Positions 1-7,978 of a stretch of 64,000 nt of DNA are shown here, one piece after another; position 1 is the stretch's first letter, and every line of letters starts with the position of its first letter. The notes under the pieces are model-generated. The model did not search any database. It was not told where the DNA came from and was given only the letters and a program-made list of their open reading frames with translations. The stretch spans positions 4,526,001 to 4,590,000 of the forward strand of contig NZ_CP014304.1 of NCBI RefSeq assembly GCF_001562275.1. The letters are read 5' to 3'. The DNA comes from Hymenobacter sp. PAMC 26628 (GTDB lineage: Bacteria; Bacteroidota; Bacteroidia; Cytophagales; Hymenobacteraceae). Position numbers and translations under genes: made by a program.

Positions 1-150
1 TACGGCTTCGCCGGTGGCGGCGTCGGCCACGTGGCCAGCGAAGGCCGGGCCGGCCGCCGGGCGGGGCCGCGGCGCGGGGGCCGCGGTTTGGGCCCCGGCG
101 TGCAGCGCCAGCCCGCTCAGCAGCAACGTGTTGACGACCACCAGGCGCAA
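1..150 (-). CDS. N-terminus of outer-membrane receptor-like protein (partial)
   Basis: Only the first ~50 residues lie in the window; the gene runs off the left edge. From a TTG start (no ATG is in frame) the peptide begins MRLVVVNTLLLSGLALHAGA, a good signal peptide. After a Pro/Ala-rich linker it enters FAGHVADAATGEAV, the opening of a carboxypeptidase-regulatory-like beta domain that heads many Bacteroidota TonB-dependent receptors. The His-rich membrane protein encoded just upstream on the same strand fits metal uptake as a theme. The start codon is uncertain. A non-receptor secreted protein with the same domain is possible. Confidence 0.5.
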   Translation of the reverse strand, partial: MRLVVVNTLLLSGLALHAGAQTAAPAPRPRPAAGPAFAGHVADAATGEAV

Positions 151-448
151 GCCGTGGCGGGCCCCCAGCGCGGGCCGAAAAGTTATCCGCGGCCGGCCCG
201 CTTCCGCGCAAGAAAGCCCCAGCCAAGGGCCGGAGCCTTCCCACAATTTCTCCAAAACCAAACGGGAGAAAGCAGAAGCCGCCAAACGCGGCAAGGCGTA
301 TTTATTGAGTCGTGCGGGAGTACCCATACCAGGTTGTGTGGTTTAAAGGCGTGGCCACCAGCCGCAAATGCCGCACAAAGCAGCGTGCAAACCGCCCCGG
401 CTGGCAAGCCGGCGGGTGCGGTGGAGGGCCCCAGAAAATGAAGTGGGT

Positions 449-472
449 GGCGCGGGCCCCAGGGCCCGCGCC
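449..472 (-). terminator. GC hairpin downstream of the His-rich gene
   Basis: Perfect 11-base stem (449-459 with 462-472) with a two-base loop, 17 bases past the stop of the minus-strand gene at 489. There is no clean T tract, so it may be an RNA 3' stabiliser rather than a strong terminator. The rest of 151-488 shows no gene that I can support and presumably holds the promoter of the receptor gene. Confidence 0.4.
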
Positions 473-488
473 AGGTGATGCGGCGGCG

Positions 489-944
489 CTACGCCACCGG
501 GGGCCCCCGCAGGCAGCGCTGCGCCGCCACGGCCTCAGCCCACACCGACGCCGCGAAGGGCGTGCGCACCCCCACCACAGCCGAGCGCGTGGGCACGGGC
601 ACCACCACCGGCGCGGCCGGACGGAAAGCCGCGTCGTAGAGCGAGTCCTCGTGGCAGTGCCGGTGCTGGCCGCTCAGCAGGGCCTTGCCCTTGGCCGGGC
701 TGAAGCTGGCGCGCCGCGCTGGCTCGGCAGTAGTGTGCGCGTGGGCGTGCAGCGCCAGCACCCACGCCTCCGGCAGCAGCACCCGCACGAAGCAGAGCAG
801 CAGGAAAGCAGCGCAGAGTGGGCGACGTAATAGCACGGGCAACGCGGGTAAAGCAGCAATGCGGCGGCCCGCACGGCCCGCAGGCCGGCAGCGCACCGGG
901 GCCCCAAAGGTAAGCCGATGCAGCATAATTGCGCATCTACCCAT
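489..944 (-). CDS. Small His-rich membrane-anchored protein
   Basis: Unrecognised short protein with one hydrophobic N-terminal segment (CAAFLLLCFVRVLLPEAWVL) followed by an extracytoplasmic part. That part carries HAHAHT and, further on, HRHCHED, a pattern that suggests metal binding. Small proteins of this layout sit beside TonB-dependent receptor genes in Cytophagales, and here the next gene on the same strand looks like such a receptor. ATG codons exist at 944 and 926, but the N-terminal 36 residues before the hydrophobic segment are Arg/Pro-rich and a GTG at 836 would place the membrane segment right at the N-terminus. It is probably transcribed from the minus-strand promoter in the palindrome at 1023-1089. 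Metal handling is inference. Confidence 0.65.
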   Translation of the reverse strand: MGRCAIMLHRLTFGAPVRCRPAGRAGRRIAALPALPVLLRRPLCAAFLLLCFVRVLLPEAWVLALHAHAHTTAEPARRASFSPAKGKALLSGQHRHCHEDSLYDAAFRPAAPVVVPVPTRSAVVGVRTPFAASVWAEAVAAQRCLRGPPVA

Positions 945-1023
945 GGGAACAAGCTCATTTTAATGGCAAATAGGGACTGACAGCGTGCGTACTATTTAGT
1001 CTATGCGCCGTCCTTTCTGCCAG

Positions 1024-1053
1024 CAAAGGTAACAGCGGCAACCATTAATGCAA
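1024..1053 (-). promoter_or_regulatory. Promoter for the His-rich gene (mirror copy)
   Basis: Mirror image of the plus-strand promoter: TTG at 1053-1051, 19-base spacer, TACCTTTG at 1031-1024. Transcription would begin near 1017, upstream of every candidate start of the minus-strand gene. Confidence 0.65.
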
Positions 1054-1058
1054 CATAG

Positions 1059-1088
1059 TTGCATTAATGGTTGCCGCTGTTACCTTTG
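1059..1088 (+). promoter_or_regulatory. Promoter for the flavoprotein gene at 1195
   Basis: TTG at 1059-1061, 19-base spacer, TACCTTTG at 1081-1088: an exact fit to the Bacteroidota sigma-ABfr form. Transcription should begin near 1095, leaving about 100 bases of leader. Confidence 0.7.
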
Positions 1089-1194
1089 CCCTCTGATTTG
1101 AGCAGGGACGGTTTTGTGCCTAGGCTGCTAGCGCAGATTGGCCCTTCCAGGCTTTGCCACCTTTTATCATTAACGTTCTGAAAATAACAGCACT

Positions 1195-2106
1195 ATGCTT
1201 TACGAAGTCCTCATTGTGGGCGGCAGCTACGCCGGGCTGAGCGCAGCCATGTCCCTGGGCCGGGCCCGCTGCCGCGTACTGGTCATCGACGCGGGCCTGC
1301 CGCGCAACCGCTTCACGCCCCACGCCCACAACTTACTGCTGCACGACGGCGATGCCCCCGCCGACCTAGCCGCCCAGGCCTGCCGGCAATTGGCCGCTTA
1401 CCCCACCGTGCAGCTGCTCACCGCCGAAGCCACGGCGGCCGAAAAGCAGCCCGACGGCACGTTTGTGGTACGCACGGCCCAGCACGGCAGCTTCCAGGGC
1501 GAACTTTTGGCGCTGGCCACGGGCTTGCGCGACGAGCTGCCACCGGTGCCGGGCTTTGCCGAATGCTGGGGCAAGAGCATCATTCATTGCCCGTACTGCC
1601 ACGGCTACGAGGTGGCTGACCAGCCCACCGGCCTGTGGTTCAATGGCGACCAGGTGGGCGAGGTGGCCCAGCTGCTCCTCAACTGGACCCGCGACCTGAC
1701 GGTGTTTACCAACGGGCCGGCCACGTTTGGCCCCGCCGTGCGTGCGCAACTGGCCACTTGGCGCGTGCCCGTGGACGAAACGCCCGTGGCCGCCGTGGTG
1801 CAGACCGAGGGGCAGCTCCAAGGCCTGCGCTTGGCCGACGGGCGGCTGGCCGCTGCGCCGGTTTTGTACGCCCGGCTGCCTTGGCAACAGGCCAGCGCGC
1901 TGCACGCCCAGCTAGGTTGCGCACTCACAGCAAACAACTTGCTGCAAATTGACGAGCAATACCAGACCACGGTACCCGGCGTGTACGCCCTGGGCGATAA
2001 CTGCTCGATGGGCCACCAACTGGTGCAAGCCATGGCCGCCGGCAACGCCGTGGGTGCCGCCCTGAGCAAGGTCTTCATCGCTAAAATGCGGCACTGGGCG
2101 GCGTGA
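1195..2106 (+). CDS. Thioredoxin-reductase-like NAD(P)/FAD oxidoreductase
   Basis: 303-residue flavoprotein. The N-terminus MLYEVLIVGGSYAGLSAA is the FAD-binding dinucleotide fold. CPYC with HGYE after it (Cys132, Cys135) is the thioredoxin-reductase redox pair. GVYALGDNCSM near the C-terminus is the second FAD motif. The NADPH fold is degenerate: where thioredoxin reductases have GGGDSA, this protein reads FNGDQVGEVA, as in a Bacteroidota/actinobacterial subfamily usually annotated only as NAD(P)/FAD-dependent oxidoreductase. So a general redox role is likely, but NADPH-dependent thioredoxin reduction is doubtful. It is divergent from the His-rich gene through the palindromic promoter, which suggests joint control. 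Confidence 0.85.
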   Translation: MLYEVLIVGGSYAGLSAAMSLGRARCRVLVIDAGLPRNRFTPHAHNLLLHDGDAPADLAAQACRQLAAYPTVQLLTAEATAAEKQPDGTFVVRTAQHGSFQGELLALATGLRDELPPVPGFAECWGKSIIHCPYCHGYEVADQPTGLWFNGDQVGEVAQLLLNWTRDLTVFTNGPATFGPAVRAQLATWRVPVDETPVAAVVQTEGQLQGLRLADGRLAAAPVLYARLPWQQASALHAQLGCALTANNLLQIDEQYQTTVPGVYALGDNCSMGHQLVQAMAAGNAVGAALSKVFIAKMRHWAA

Positions 2107-2226
2107 GGTTCCAGCGAAAGCTCCACTGGCGCGGGCCGTGCAAGTGCGCTGGGGCCCCGGCGCACTTGCGCAATGAGGAGCTTACGGCCGTATTTTTGCC
2201 GGCTGCCCTTCACGCCCTACCCGCCC

Positions 2227-2694
2227 ATGCTCTTTCCCGTTATCGATTCGCTTGTGGCGCAGGCCGACGCAGAATTGCGCCTGCTTCGCTTTCAATGGGC
2301 ATTGCTATCGGAAGACCATACCCGCCCGGCGTTCATGCGGGGGCTGGCCCTGCTGGCCGAGCACCAAGCCACCCGGGTGCTAGTCGATTTCACGGGCATG
2401 CCGCCCACCTCCGTCACCGAAGAAATCTGGCTGGCTCAGCACTGGGTACCGGGCATCCTCCGGCAGGCCTGCCTGCTGCAAGCCGCCATGGTATTCGACA
2501 ACGAATACGACTTGCACAACTGGGCCAAGATGAAGAATCTGTTGGGCCCCAGTCATTTGCGTAGCTTTCAGTTTCAGTTTTTCGACGATGTGGTGGCCGC
2601 TCTGCACTGGCTCACCGACTCCGATGCGGCTGTGCAGCGCCTGCAAGCCGAGTGGAAGTCTGGGTGGCGCACTACTGAGGCCCCGCCGGGCTAA
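2227..2694 (+). CDS. STAS-like conserved protein, paralogue 1
   Basis: About 155 residues from ATG 2227; an upstream in-frame ATG at 2173 would add a poorly conserved head. It is clearly paralogous to the protein at 3404-3907: both share an acidic-hydrophobic strand (VLVDFTGMP against CLIELDALP), a W-L-A-x-x-W-x-P block, a QFF pair and a WLTD motif near the C-terminus. The layout resembles STAS/SpoIIAA-like proteins expanded in Hymenobacter. No catalytic residues are visible. The two copies flank the Fur-family gene. Function unknown; a protein-protein signalling role is only a guess from the fold resemblance. Confidence 0.65.
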   Translation: MLFPVIDSLVAQADAELRLLRFQWALLSEDHTRPAFMRGLALLAEHQATRVLVDFTGMPPTSVTEEIWLAQHWVPGILRQACLLQAAMVFDNEYDLHNWAKMKNLLGPSHLRSFQFQFFDDVVAALHWLTDSDAAVQRLQAEWKSGWRTTEAPPG

Positions 2695-2776
2695 GCCCCC
2701 GGAAACCCTTCGCGGCCGGCAGTGGTTTCTGGGGAGCGGGGCGGCGCGCGCCGCCCCTTTTCCGTAGTTTTGACTT

Positions 2777-3220
2777 ATGCCCCCTGCCGCCCCTGTCCCC
2801 GACCGCCTCACCCAGACCATCACCCGCCACGGGCTGCGCCAAACCCCCGTGCGGCGCGCCGTGCTGGCGGCCCTGGCAGGCAAAGGCTATGCCCTCACCG
2901 GGGCCGAGATTGAGCAGGAAACGGGGCCGGGTACCGACCGCATCACCCTGTACCGCACCCTCAAAAGCTTCGAACAAAGCGGCCTTATCCACCGCGTCAT
3001 CGACGATTCGGACGTGTTGCGCTACGCGGCCTGCTCCATCGAGTGCAGCGCCGGGGCCCACTTCGACAACCACGTGCACTTCAAGTGTGGCACCTGCGCC
3101 CACACTTACTGCTTGAGCCAAGTGGCCATTCCGGCCGTAACGCTGCCCGGTGGCTTCCAGGCCGAGCGGCGCGACTACTTACTTTCGGGCACGTGCCAGC
3201 TGTGCCAGCCTGCTAACTAA
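2777..3220 (+). CDS. Fur-family metalloregulator
   Basis: 147 residues. A winged helix (RQTPVRRAVLAAL, then TDRITLYRTLKSFEQSGLI) is followed by the dimerisation/metal domain with HVHFKCGTC and a C-terminal CQLC, the two CxxC pairs of a structural zinc site, with the regulatory His residues in between. Fur proteins repress genes in the presence of Fe, Zn or Mn, or sense peroxide (PerR). Sequence alone does not settle which, though the short C-terminus and full zinc pairs fit Zur or Fur. Neighbouring genes give no clear target, but the metal-related genes at 1-944 are close. A terminator follows directly. Confidence 0.88.
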   Translation: MPPAAPVPDRLTQTITRHGLRQTPVRRAVLAALAGKGYALTGAEIEQETGPGTDRITLYRTLKSFEQSGLIHRVIDDSDVLRYAACSIECSAGAHFDNHVHFKCGTCAHTYCLSQVAIPAVTLPGGFQAERRDYLLSGTCQLCQPAN

Positions 3221-3262
3221 ACCCGATTGGACGAGCCAAGAAGCTCGCCGACCGGGTTTTTT
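3221..3262 (+). terminator. Terminator of the Fur-family gene
   Basis: ACCCG...CGGGT stem with an inner GAGC/GCTC helix, ending in six T; it starts at the base after the stop codon. Confidence 0.75.
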
Positions 3263-3403
3263 GACCTATTGGTCTAAATAGGTAAATCCAAGAAGGGCTT
3301 TTTTCAGTAGTTGAGGCCCAAAGCGGCGCACAATTTTATGCTGGCCGTTGCGTACTATTGCATTCACCTGGCCAGGCCCCGCGCCGTTAGGCGCTGTTTC
3401 TCT

Positions 3404-3907
3404 ATGATTATTAACGAAGTTGGCGAGCTGCTGATGCAGTACAGCGAGCCCTTGGGTTTGCTGCGCACCAACTGGGCCGCGGGCCGCGACATGAGCCAGT
3501 TTCGAGGTGCCCTCACCCGGGCTCAGGCCGTTGCCCAGCGCCTGGGCGTGCGCCGGTGCCTGATTGAGCTGGACGCCTTGCCCGACATTTCGGCTTACGA
3601 CCAAGCGTGGCTGGCCACCCAGTGGATACCGAATTCGCTGCACCTATCACTTCAACAAGTGGTTATTGTTCTTTCGCCCCGCCGCATCTACAACAATCAG
3701 GCGGTGGAAGGCCTGCTGCTGGTGGCCCGCCCGTTCATCAAGTTCGATGTGCAGTTCTTCTCGCAGCCCATGGCCGGCTTGCGTTGGCTGACCGACTACT
3801 CACCGCTGGTGCCCGAGCTGCTGCACGAGTGGGACACTGCGTTTGGTCCCACGCCCCCGCCGCCTGGCGGCGTGCAGGAGCCCCGCGCCTACTACGACTG
3901 CCCCTGA
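3404..3907 (+). CDS. STAS-like conserved protein, paralogue 2
   Basis: 167 residues from ATG 3404; the frame is open upstream to 3311 but the extra residues look non-coding. Shares WLATQWIP, VQFF and LRWLTD with the protein at 2227, so the two are diverged duplicates on either side of the Fur-family gene and its terminator. The C-terminus ends in a Pro/Gly-rich tail. No membrane segment or enzyme motif. Probably its own transcription unit, since the Fur terminator separates it. Function unknown. Confidence 0.65.
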   Translation: MIINEVGELLMQYSEPLGLLRTNWAAGRDMSQFRGALTRAQAVAQRLGVRRCLIELDALPDISAYDQAWLATQWIPNSLHLSLQQVVIVLSPRRIYNNQAVEGLLLVARPFIKFDVQFFSQPMAGLRWLTDYSPLVPELLHEWDTAFGPTPPPPGGVQEPRAYYDCP

Positions 3908-4035
3908 GGGCCCCCGCGCTGTCAACCTGACAGCCTTTTTCGGCTTGGAACGCGCTTTGAAGCGGCCCCCGTGGCGGCTCGCCTCGGCGTGCCCGGCCAA
4001 AATTTCCACTTTGCCCTCACCCAACTTATTCTGCC

Positions 4036-5865
4036 ATGCAGGAAACCGGCTCCATCTCGATCCACACCGAGAACATCTTCCCGATCATCAAGAAGTTCTT
4101 GTACTCCGACCACGAAATCTTCCTGCGCGAGCTGGTAAGCAACGCCGTCGACGCCACCCAGAAACTCCAGAGCCTGGCCCGCCAGGGCGAATTCAAAGGT
4201 GAGCTGGGCGAGCTGAAAGTGCGCGTGACCGTGGACAAGGACACCCGCAAAATCACGGTGTCGGACCACGGCCTGGGCATGAGCGCCGAGGAAATCAAGA
4301 AGTACATCAACCAGATTGCCTTCTCCGGGGCCACCGAGTTTGTGGAGAAGTACAAGGAAACCGACGCCACGGCCAAGGACCAGATCATCGGGCAGTTCGG
4401 CCTGGGTTTCTACTCGGCCTTCATGGTGGCCAAGGAAGTGGAAATCTGGTCGCAGTCGTACCAGGAAGGGGCCCTGACGGCCCACTGGACTTGCGACGGC
4501 AGCACGTCGTACACCATCGACGAGCCCACCGGCGAGCACGCCAAGGCCGAGCGCGGCACCGACGTGGTGCTGCACGTGGCCGACGACTCGGACGAGTTCC
4601 TGGAAGTGGAGCGGCTGCGCACCATCCTTACCAAGTACTGCAAATTCCTGCCGGTGCCGATTGAGTTGGAAGGCCAGCTTATCAACGACACCACGCCCAT
4701 CTGGACCAAGCAGCCCAGCGAGCTGACCGACGAGGACTACCTGAAGTTTTACCAGGAGCTGTACCCGATGTCGATGGACGCGCCGCTGTTCTGGATTCAC
4801 CTGAACGTGGACTACCCGTTCAACCTGACCGGCATCCTGTACTTCCCTAAGGTGAAGGACGAGCTGCAATTTTCGCGCAACAAGATTCAGCTGTACTCGC
4901 GCCAAGTGTTTATTACTGATGAGGTGAAGGACGTGGTGCCCGAGTTTTTGATGCTGCTGCACGGCGTGATTGACTCGCCCGACATTCCGCTGAACGTGTC
5001 GCGCAGCTTCCTGCAGGCCGACGCGGCGGTGCGCAAAATCAACACCTACATCACCCGTAAGGTGGCCGACAAGCTCGGCGACTTGTTCAAGAAAGACCGC
5101 GCCGGCTACGAGGAAAAATGGTCTGACATCGGCTTATTTGTGAAGTACGGGATGCTGTCGGACGAGAAGTTTTACGACCGCGCCAAGGACTTCGTGCTGC
5201 TAAAAAACGTGGCCGGCAAGCTGTTCACCATCAGCGAATACACCGAACACATCCAGGCCAACCAGCAGGATAAAGACGGCAACACCGTGGTGCTGTACAC
5301 CAACGACGCCGAGGCCCAGCACGGCTTCGTGGCCGCCGCTCAGGGGCGCGGCTACGACGTGCTAAACTTCGACCACATCCTCGACCCGCACTTCATCGGC
5401 CAGTTGGAGCAGAAACTGGAGAAAACCACCTTCAAGCGCGTGGATGCCGACACGGTGGGCAAGCTCATTGAGAAGGACGAAACCACCGAGAGCGTACTCA
5501 GCGAGGACGACCAAACGAAGCTAGCTGAGGCCTTCAAAACGGCCATTGCCAACGACGCCATGCACGTGAAAGTGGCCGCCCTGAGCCCGCAGGACGCGCC
5601 GGTGGTCATCACCCAGAACGAGTTTATGCGCCGCATGAAGGACATGCAGCGCACCGGCGGCGGGGGCGGCATGCAGATGTTCGGGGCCTTCCCCGAGAGC
5701 TTCGACGTGACCGTGAACGCCAACCATCCCGTGGCCCAGCGCGTGCTGGCCGAGGGCGGCGAGCAGCTGGCCCGGCAAGCCTTCGACCTGGCTCGCCTGG
5801 CCCAGGGCATGCTAAAAGGCGAGGCCCTCACGGCCTTCGTAAAGCGCAGCACCGAGCTGCTGTAA
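4036..5865 (+). CDS. htpG: Molecular chaperone HtpG (Hsp90)
   Basis: 609 residues, the usual length for bacterial Hsp90. The N-terminal GHKL ATPase domain shows SNAVDAT (Glu/Asn/Asp region), DHGLGM and GQFGLGFYSAFMVA, the nucleotide-binding and lid motifs. The middle domain carries SRSFLQAD with the conserved Arg. The C-terminal dimerisation domain includes a Gly-rich stretch near residues 540-545 and lacks the eukaryotic MEEVD tail. ATP-driven cytosolic chaperone for folding and stress survival. Single gene, closed by a strong terminator. The central residues are intact. Confidence 0.97.
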   Translation: MQETGSISIHTENIFPIIKKFLYSDHEIFLRELVSNAVDATQKLQSLARQGEFKGELGELKVRVTVDKDTRKITVSDHGLGMSAEEIKKYINQIAFSGATEFVEKYKETDATAKDQIIGQFGLGFYSAFMVAKEVEIWSQSYQEGALTAHWTCDGSTSYTIDEPTGEHAKAERGTDVVLHVADDSDEFLEVERLRTILTKYCKFLPVPIELEGQLINDTTPIWTKQPSELTDEDYLKFYQELYPMSMDAPLFWIHLNVDYPFNLTGILYFPKVKDELQFSRNKIQLYSRQVFITDEVKDVVPEFLMLLHGVIDSPDIPLNVSRSFLQADAAVRKINTYITRKVADKLGDLFKKDRAGYEEKWSDIGLFVKYGMLSDEKFYDRAKDFVLLKNVAGKLFTISEYTEHIQANQQDKDGNTVVLYTNDAEAQHGFVAAAQGRGYDVLNFDHILDPHFIGQLEQKLEKTTFKRVDADTVGKLIEKDETTESVLSEDDQTKLAEAFKTAIANDAMHVKVAALSPQDAPVVITQNEFMRRMKDMQRTGGGGGMQMFGAFPESFDVTVNANHPVAQRVLAEGGEQLARQAFDLARLAQGMLKGEALTAFVKRSTELL

Positions 5866-5885
5866 AGCAGTGATTTAACCTTTAA

Positions 5886-5921
5886 AAAGCCCCGCGACCG
5901 AATTGGTCGCGGGGCTTTTTT
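5886..5921 (+). terminator. Terminator of htpG
   Basis: Stem GCCCCGCGACC/GGTCGCGGGGC with loop GAATT and a T6 tail. Its sequence is strongly related to the hairpin at 6253-6287. Confidence 0.9.
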
Positions 5922-5983
5922 ATTTGAATAATTATCGTCATTGACAGTGCGTAATAAAATTGAGAAAAGGTGTTACCTTGTAA

Positions 5984-6238
5984 GTGAACCTTACACAATT
6001 TTCAATGAATACGCCAATCCCACAACTTGCCTACGAGCCTCTGGCAGCATTGCGCGACATCATCCGTACTGAGTTTATTCGAGCACAGCCCGATGATATT
6101 AATGCAGAAGTTAGAGCCAACGAGTTGACTAAAATGCTTGGAGAGAGAATTGCTCGGATGGCAATAATTAAGCCTTCTCCGCCACTGCCCAGGGATTCAT
6201 ATCGCCTTTCCGATATCCTAAACTTACCAATCATTTAA
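5984..6238 (+). CDS. AT-rich small hypothetical protein
   Basis: 84 residues from GTG 5984, or 77 from ATG 6005. No family recognised. Mostly helical, polar, with no signal peptide or membrane segment; the C-terminus RLSDILNLPII is hydrophobic. Base composition is visibly lower in GC than neighbours and the codons are AT-ending, unlike htpG and the esterase. It stands alone between two look-alike terminators, which suggests a small acquired cassette. The start is unresolved. Confidence 0.55.
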   Translation: MNLTQFSMNTPIPQLAYEPLAALRDIIRTEFIRAQPDDINAEVRANELTKMLGERIARMAIIKPSPPLPRDSYRLSDILNLPII

Positions 6239-6252
6239 ATTAACATCACGAG

Positions 6253-6287
6253 GGCCCCGTGGCCGAATCGGCTACGGGGCTTTTTTA
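6253..6287 (+). terminator. Terminator of the small AT-rich gene
   Basis: CCCCGTGGCCGA/TCGGCTACGGGG stem with a T6 run; shares CCGAATyGG and CGGGGCTTTTTTAT with the htpG terminator. Confidence 0.85.
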
Positions 6288-6320
6288 TGGGCAAGTGCGG
6301 GGCCTTACGTAGCTTGCTGC

Positions 6321-7940
6321 ATGAAAGTATTTCTTGCCATTGCCCTACTGGCGGGCACATTGGCGGCCACGGCCCAGCCCGTTAAAAACCCGCCCACGGG
6401 CCTGCAAAACAACCAAGTGAAAGTGGCCAGCGGCCCGCTGGCTGGCAGCATGGCCGCCAGCGGCATCCGCGAGTTCAAGGGCGTGCCGTACGCGGCGCCC
6501 CCGGTGGGGCACCGGCGCTGGCAGGCCCCGCAGCCCGTAGAGCCGTGGACGACCGTGCGGCCGGCCACGCAGTTTGGGCCCCGGGCCATGCAGCTGCCGC
6601 TGTTCGGCGACATGAACTTCCGCTCGAATGGCGTGAGCGAGGACTGCCTGTACCTGAACGTGTGGACGGGTGCCAAGTCGGGCCAGGAGCGGCGGCCGGT
6701 GCTGGTGTACTTCTACGGCGGTGGCTTCGTGGCTGGCGACGGCTCGGAGCCGCGCTACGACGGCGAGGCCATGGCTAAGCGCGGCATCGTGGCCGTGACG
6801 GTGAACTACCGGCTCGGCGTGTTCGGCTTCATGGCCCACCCCGAGCTGACCCAGGAATCGCCCCACCACGCCTCTGGCAACTACGGCCTGCTGGATCAGG
6901 CCGCGGCGTTGGCGTGGGTGAAGGCCAACATTGCGGCCTTCGGCGGCGACCCGCAGCACGTCACCATCGCCGGCGAGTCGGCCGGCTCGTATTCGGTGAG
7001 CGCCCAAATGGCGTCGCCGTTATCCAAAAACCTGATGGCGGGTGCCATCGGCGAGAGCGGCTCGCTGCTGGGCTTGCAGCCGCTGCCCACGCTGGCCCAG
7101 GCCGAGCAAACCGGCGTAGCATTCGCCGCCGCGGTGGGGGCCCCCACGCTGGCGGCCCTACGCGCCCTGCCGGCCGAGCAGCTGCTAGCCGCTACTGGCA
7201 AGCCGGACGCCCCCCGCTTTTCGACCAACGTGGACGGCTACTTCCTGCCCCAGTCGCCTGCCGCAATCTTCACCGCCGGCCAGCAGGCGCACGTGCCGCT
7301 GCTGGTGGGCTGGAACTCGCAGGAATCGGGTTACCAAGGGGTGCTGGGCAATAGCCCGCTCACCGCGGAGAACTACCAGGCCGCCGTGCAGAAGCTGTAC
7401 GGCGAGCGCGCCGCCGGGGCCCTAAAGCTCTACCCCGCCGCCACGGCCGAGCAATCGGCCACCGACCTGGCCAGCGACCGGTTCATCGCCTACAGCACCT
7501 GGAAATGGGCCGACTTACAAACCCAAACCGGCGGCCGGCCCGTGTACCGCTACCTCTACGCCCGCCCCCGCCCAGCCATGACGCCCGAAATGGGTGATGC
7601 AACCGCCAACCTGGCCGGTGGCGTCACCAAGGGTACGGGGGCAGCTGCGCCCGCGCCGCCGGCCAAGGGTGCCGTGCACTCAGCCGAAATTGAGTACGCC
7701 TTAGGCAACCTGCCCACCAACAAGGTATTTGCCTGGACGCCGGACGATTACAAAGTATCAGAGCAGATGCAGGCGTACTTCGCCAACTTCATCAAAAACG
7801 GTAACCCCAACGGCGCCGGCCTGCCCACCTGGCCCGCCGCCAAGCCGGGCGCCGGCGGGCAGTTGCTGCGCATCGACGTGAATACCCGCGCCGAAGCCGA
7901 CCAAACCCGGGCGCGCTACCTCTTCCTGGAGCAGAAATAA
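6321..7940 (+). CDS. Secreted type-B carboxylesterase
   Basis: 539 residues with a signal peptide (MKVFLAIALLAGTLAATAQ). Carboxylesterase type-B alpha/beta hydrolase: oxyanion region FYGGGF, SEDCLYLNVW signature 2, and nucleophile elbow GESAGS with Ser220. NSQESGY supplies the acidic residue and VHSAEIEYALG the catalytic His. It hydrolyses carboxylic esters of the p-nitrobenzyl-esterase kind; the natural substrate is unknown. Periplasmic or exported. Monocistronic after a terminator. All triad positions look intact. Confidence 0.92.
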   Translation: MKVFLAIALLAGTLAATAQPVKNPPTGLQNNQVKVASGPLAGSMAASGIREFKGVPYAAPPVGHRRWQAPQPVEPWTTVRPATQFGPRAMQLPLFGDMNFRSNGVSEDCLYLNVWTGAKSGQERRPVLVYFYGGGFVAGDGSEPRYDGEAMAKRGIVAVTVNYRLGVFGFMAHPELTQESPHHASGNYGLLDQAAALAWVKANIAAFGGDPQHVTIAGESAGSYSVSAQMASPLSKNLMAGAIGESGSLLGLQPLPTLAQAEQTGVAFAAAVGAPTLAALRALPAEQLLAATGKPDAPRFSTNVDGYFLPQSPAAIFTAGQQAHVPLLVGWNSQESGYQGVLGNSPLTAENYQAAVQKLYGERAAGALKLYPAATAEQSATDLASDRFIAYSTWKWADLQTQTGGRPVYRYLYARPRPAMTPEMGDATANLAGGVTKGTGAAAPAPPAKGAVHSAEIEYALGNLPTNKVFAWTPDDYKVSEQMQAYFANFIKNGNPNGAGLPTWPAAKPGAGGQLLRIDVNTRAEADQTRARYLFLEQK

Positions 7941-7978
7941 CCGGCTGGCTGGGGCCCCGGGGCAGCTGCGCTGGGGCC

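Larger units (their letters stand above)
1023..1089. repeat. 67-base perfect inverted repeat in a divergent promoter region
   Basis: The left arm 1023-1054 is the exact reverse complement of the right arm 1058-1089 (32 bases each), with a three-base loop ATA. The AT-rich core reads ATGCAAC-ATA-GTTGCAT and the outer parts are GC-rich. Each arm holds a full Bacteroidota promoter pointing outward, so the element is a mirror-symmetric divergent promoter with a central operator-like palindrome. Confidence 0.9.

Noticed and set aside
1195..2106. Genuine thioredoxin reductase
   Set aside because: The CxxC pair is present but the NADPH-binding GGGDSA motif is not.
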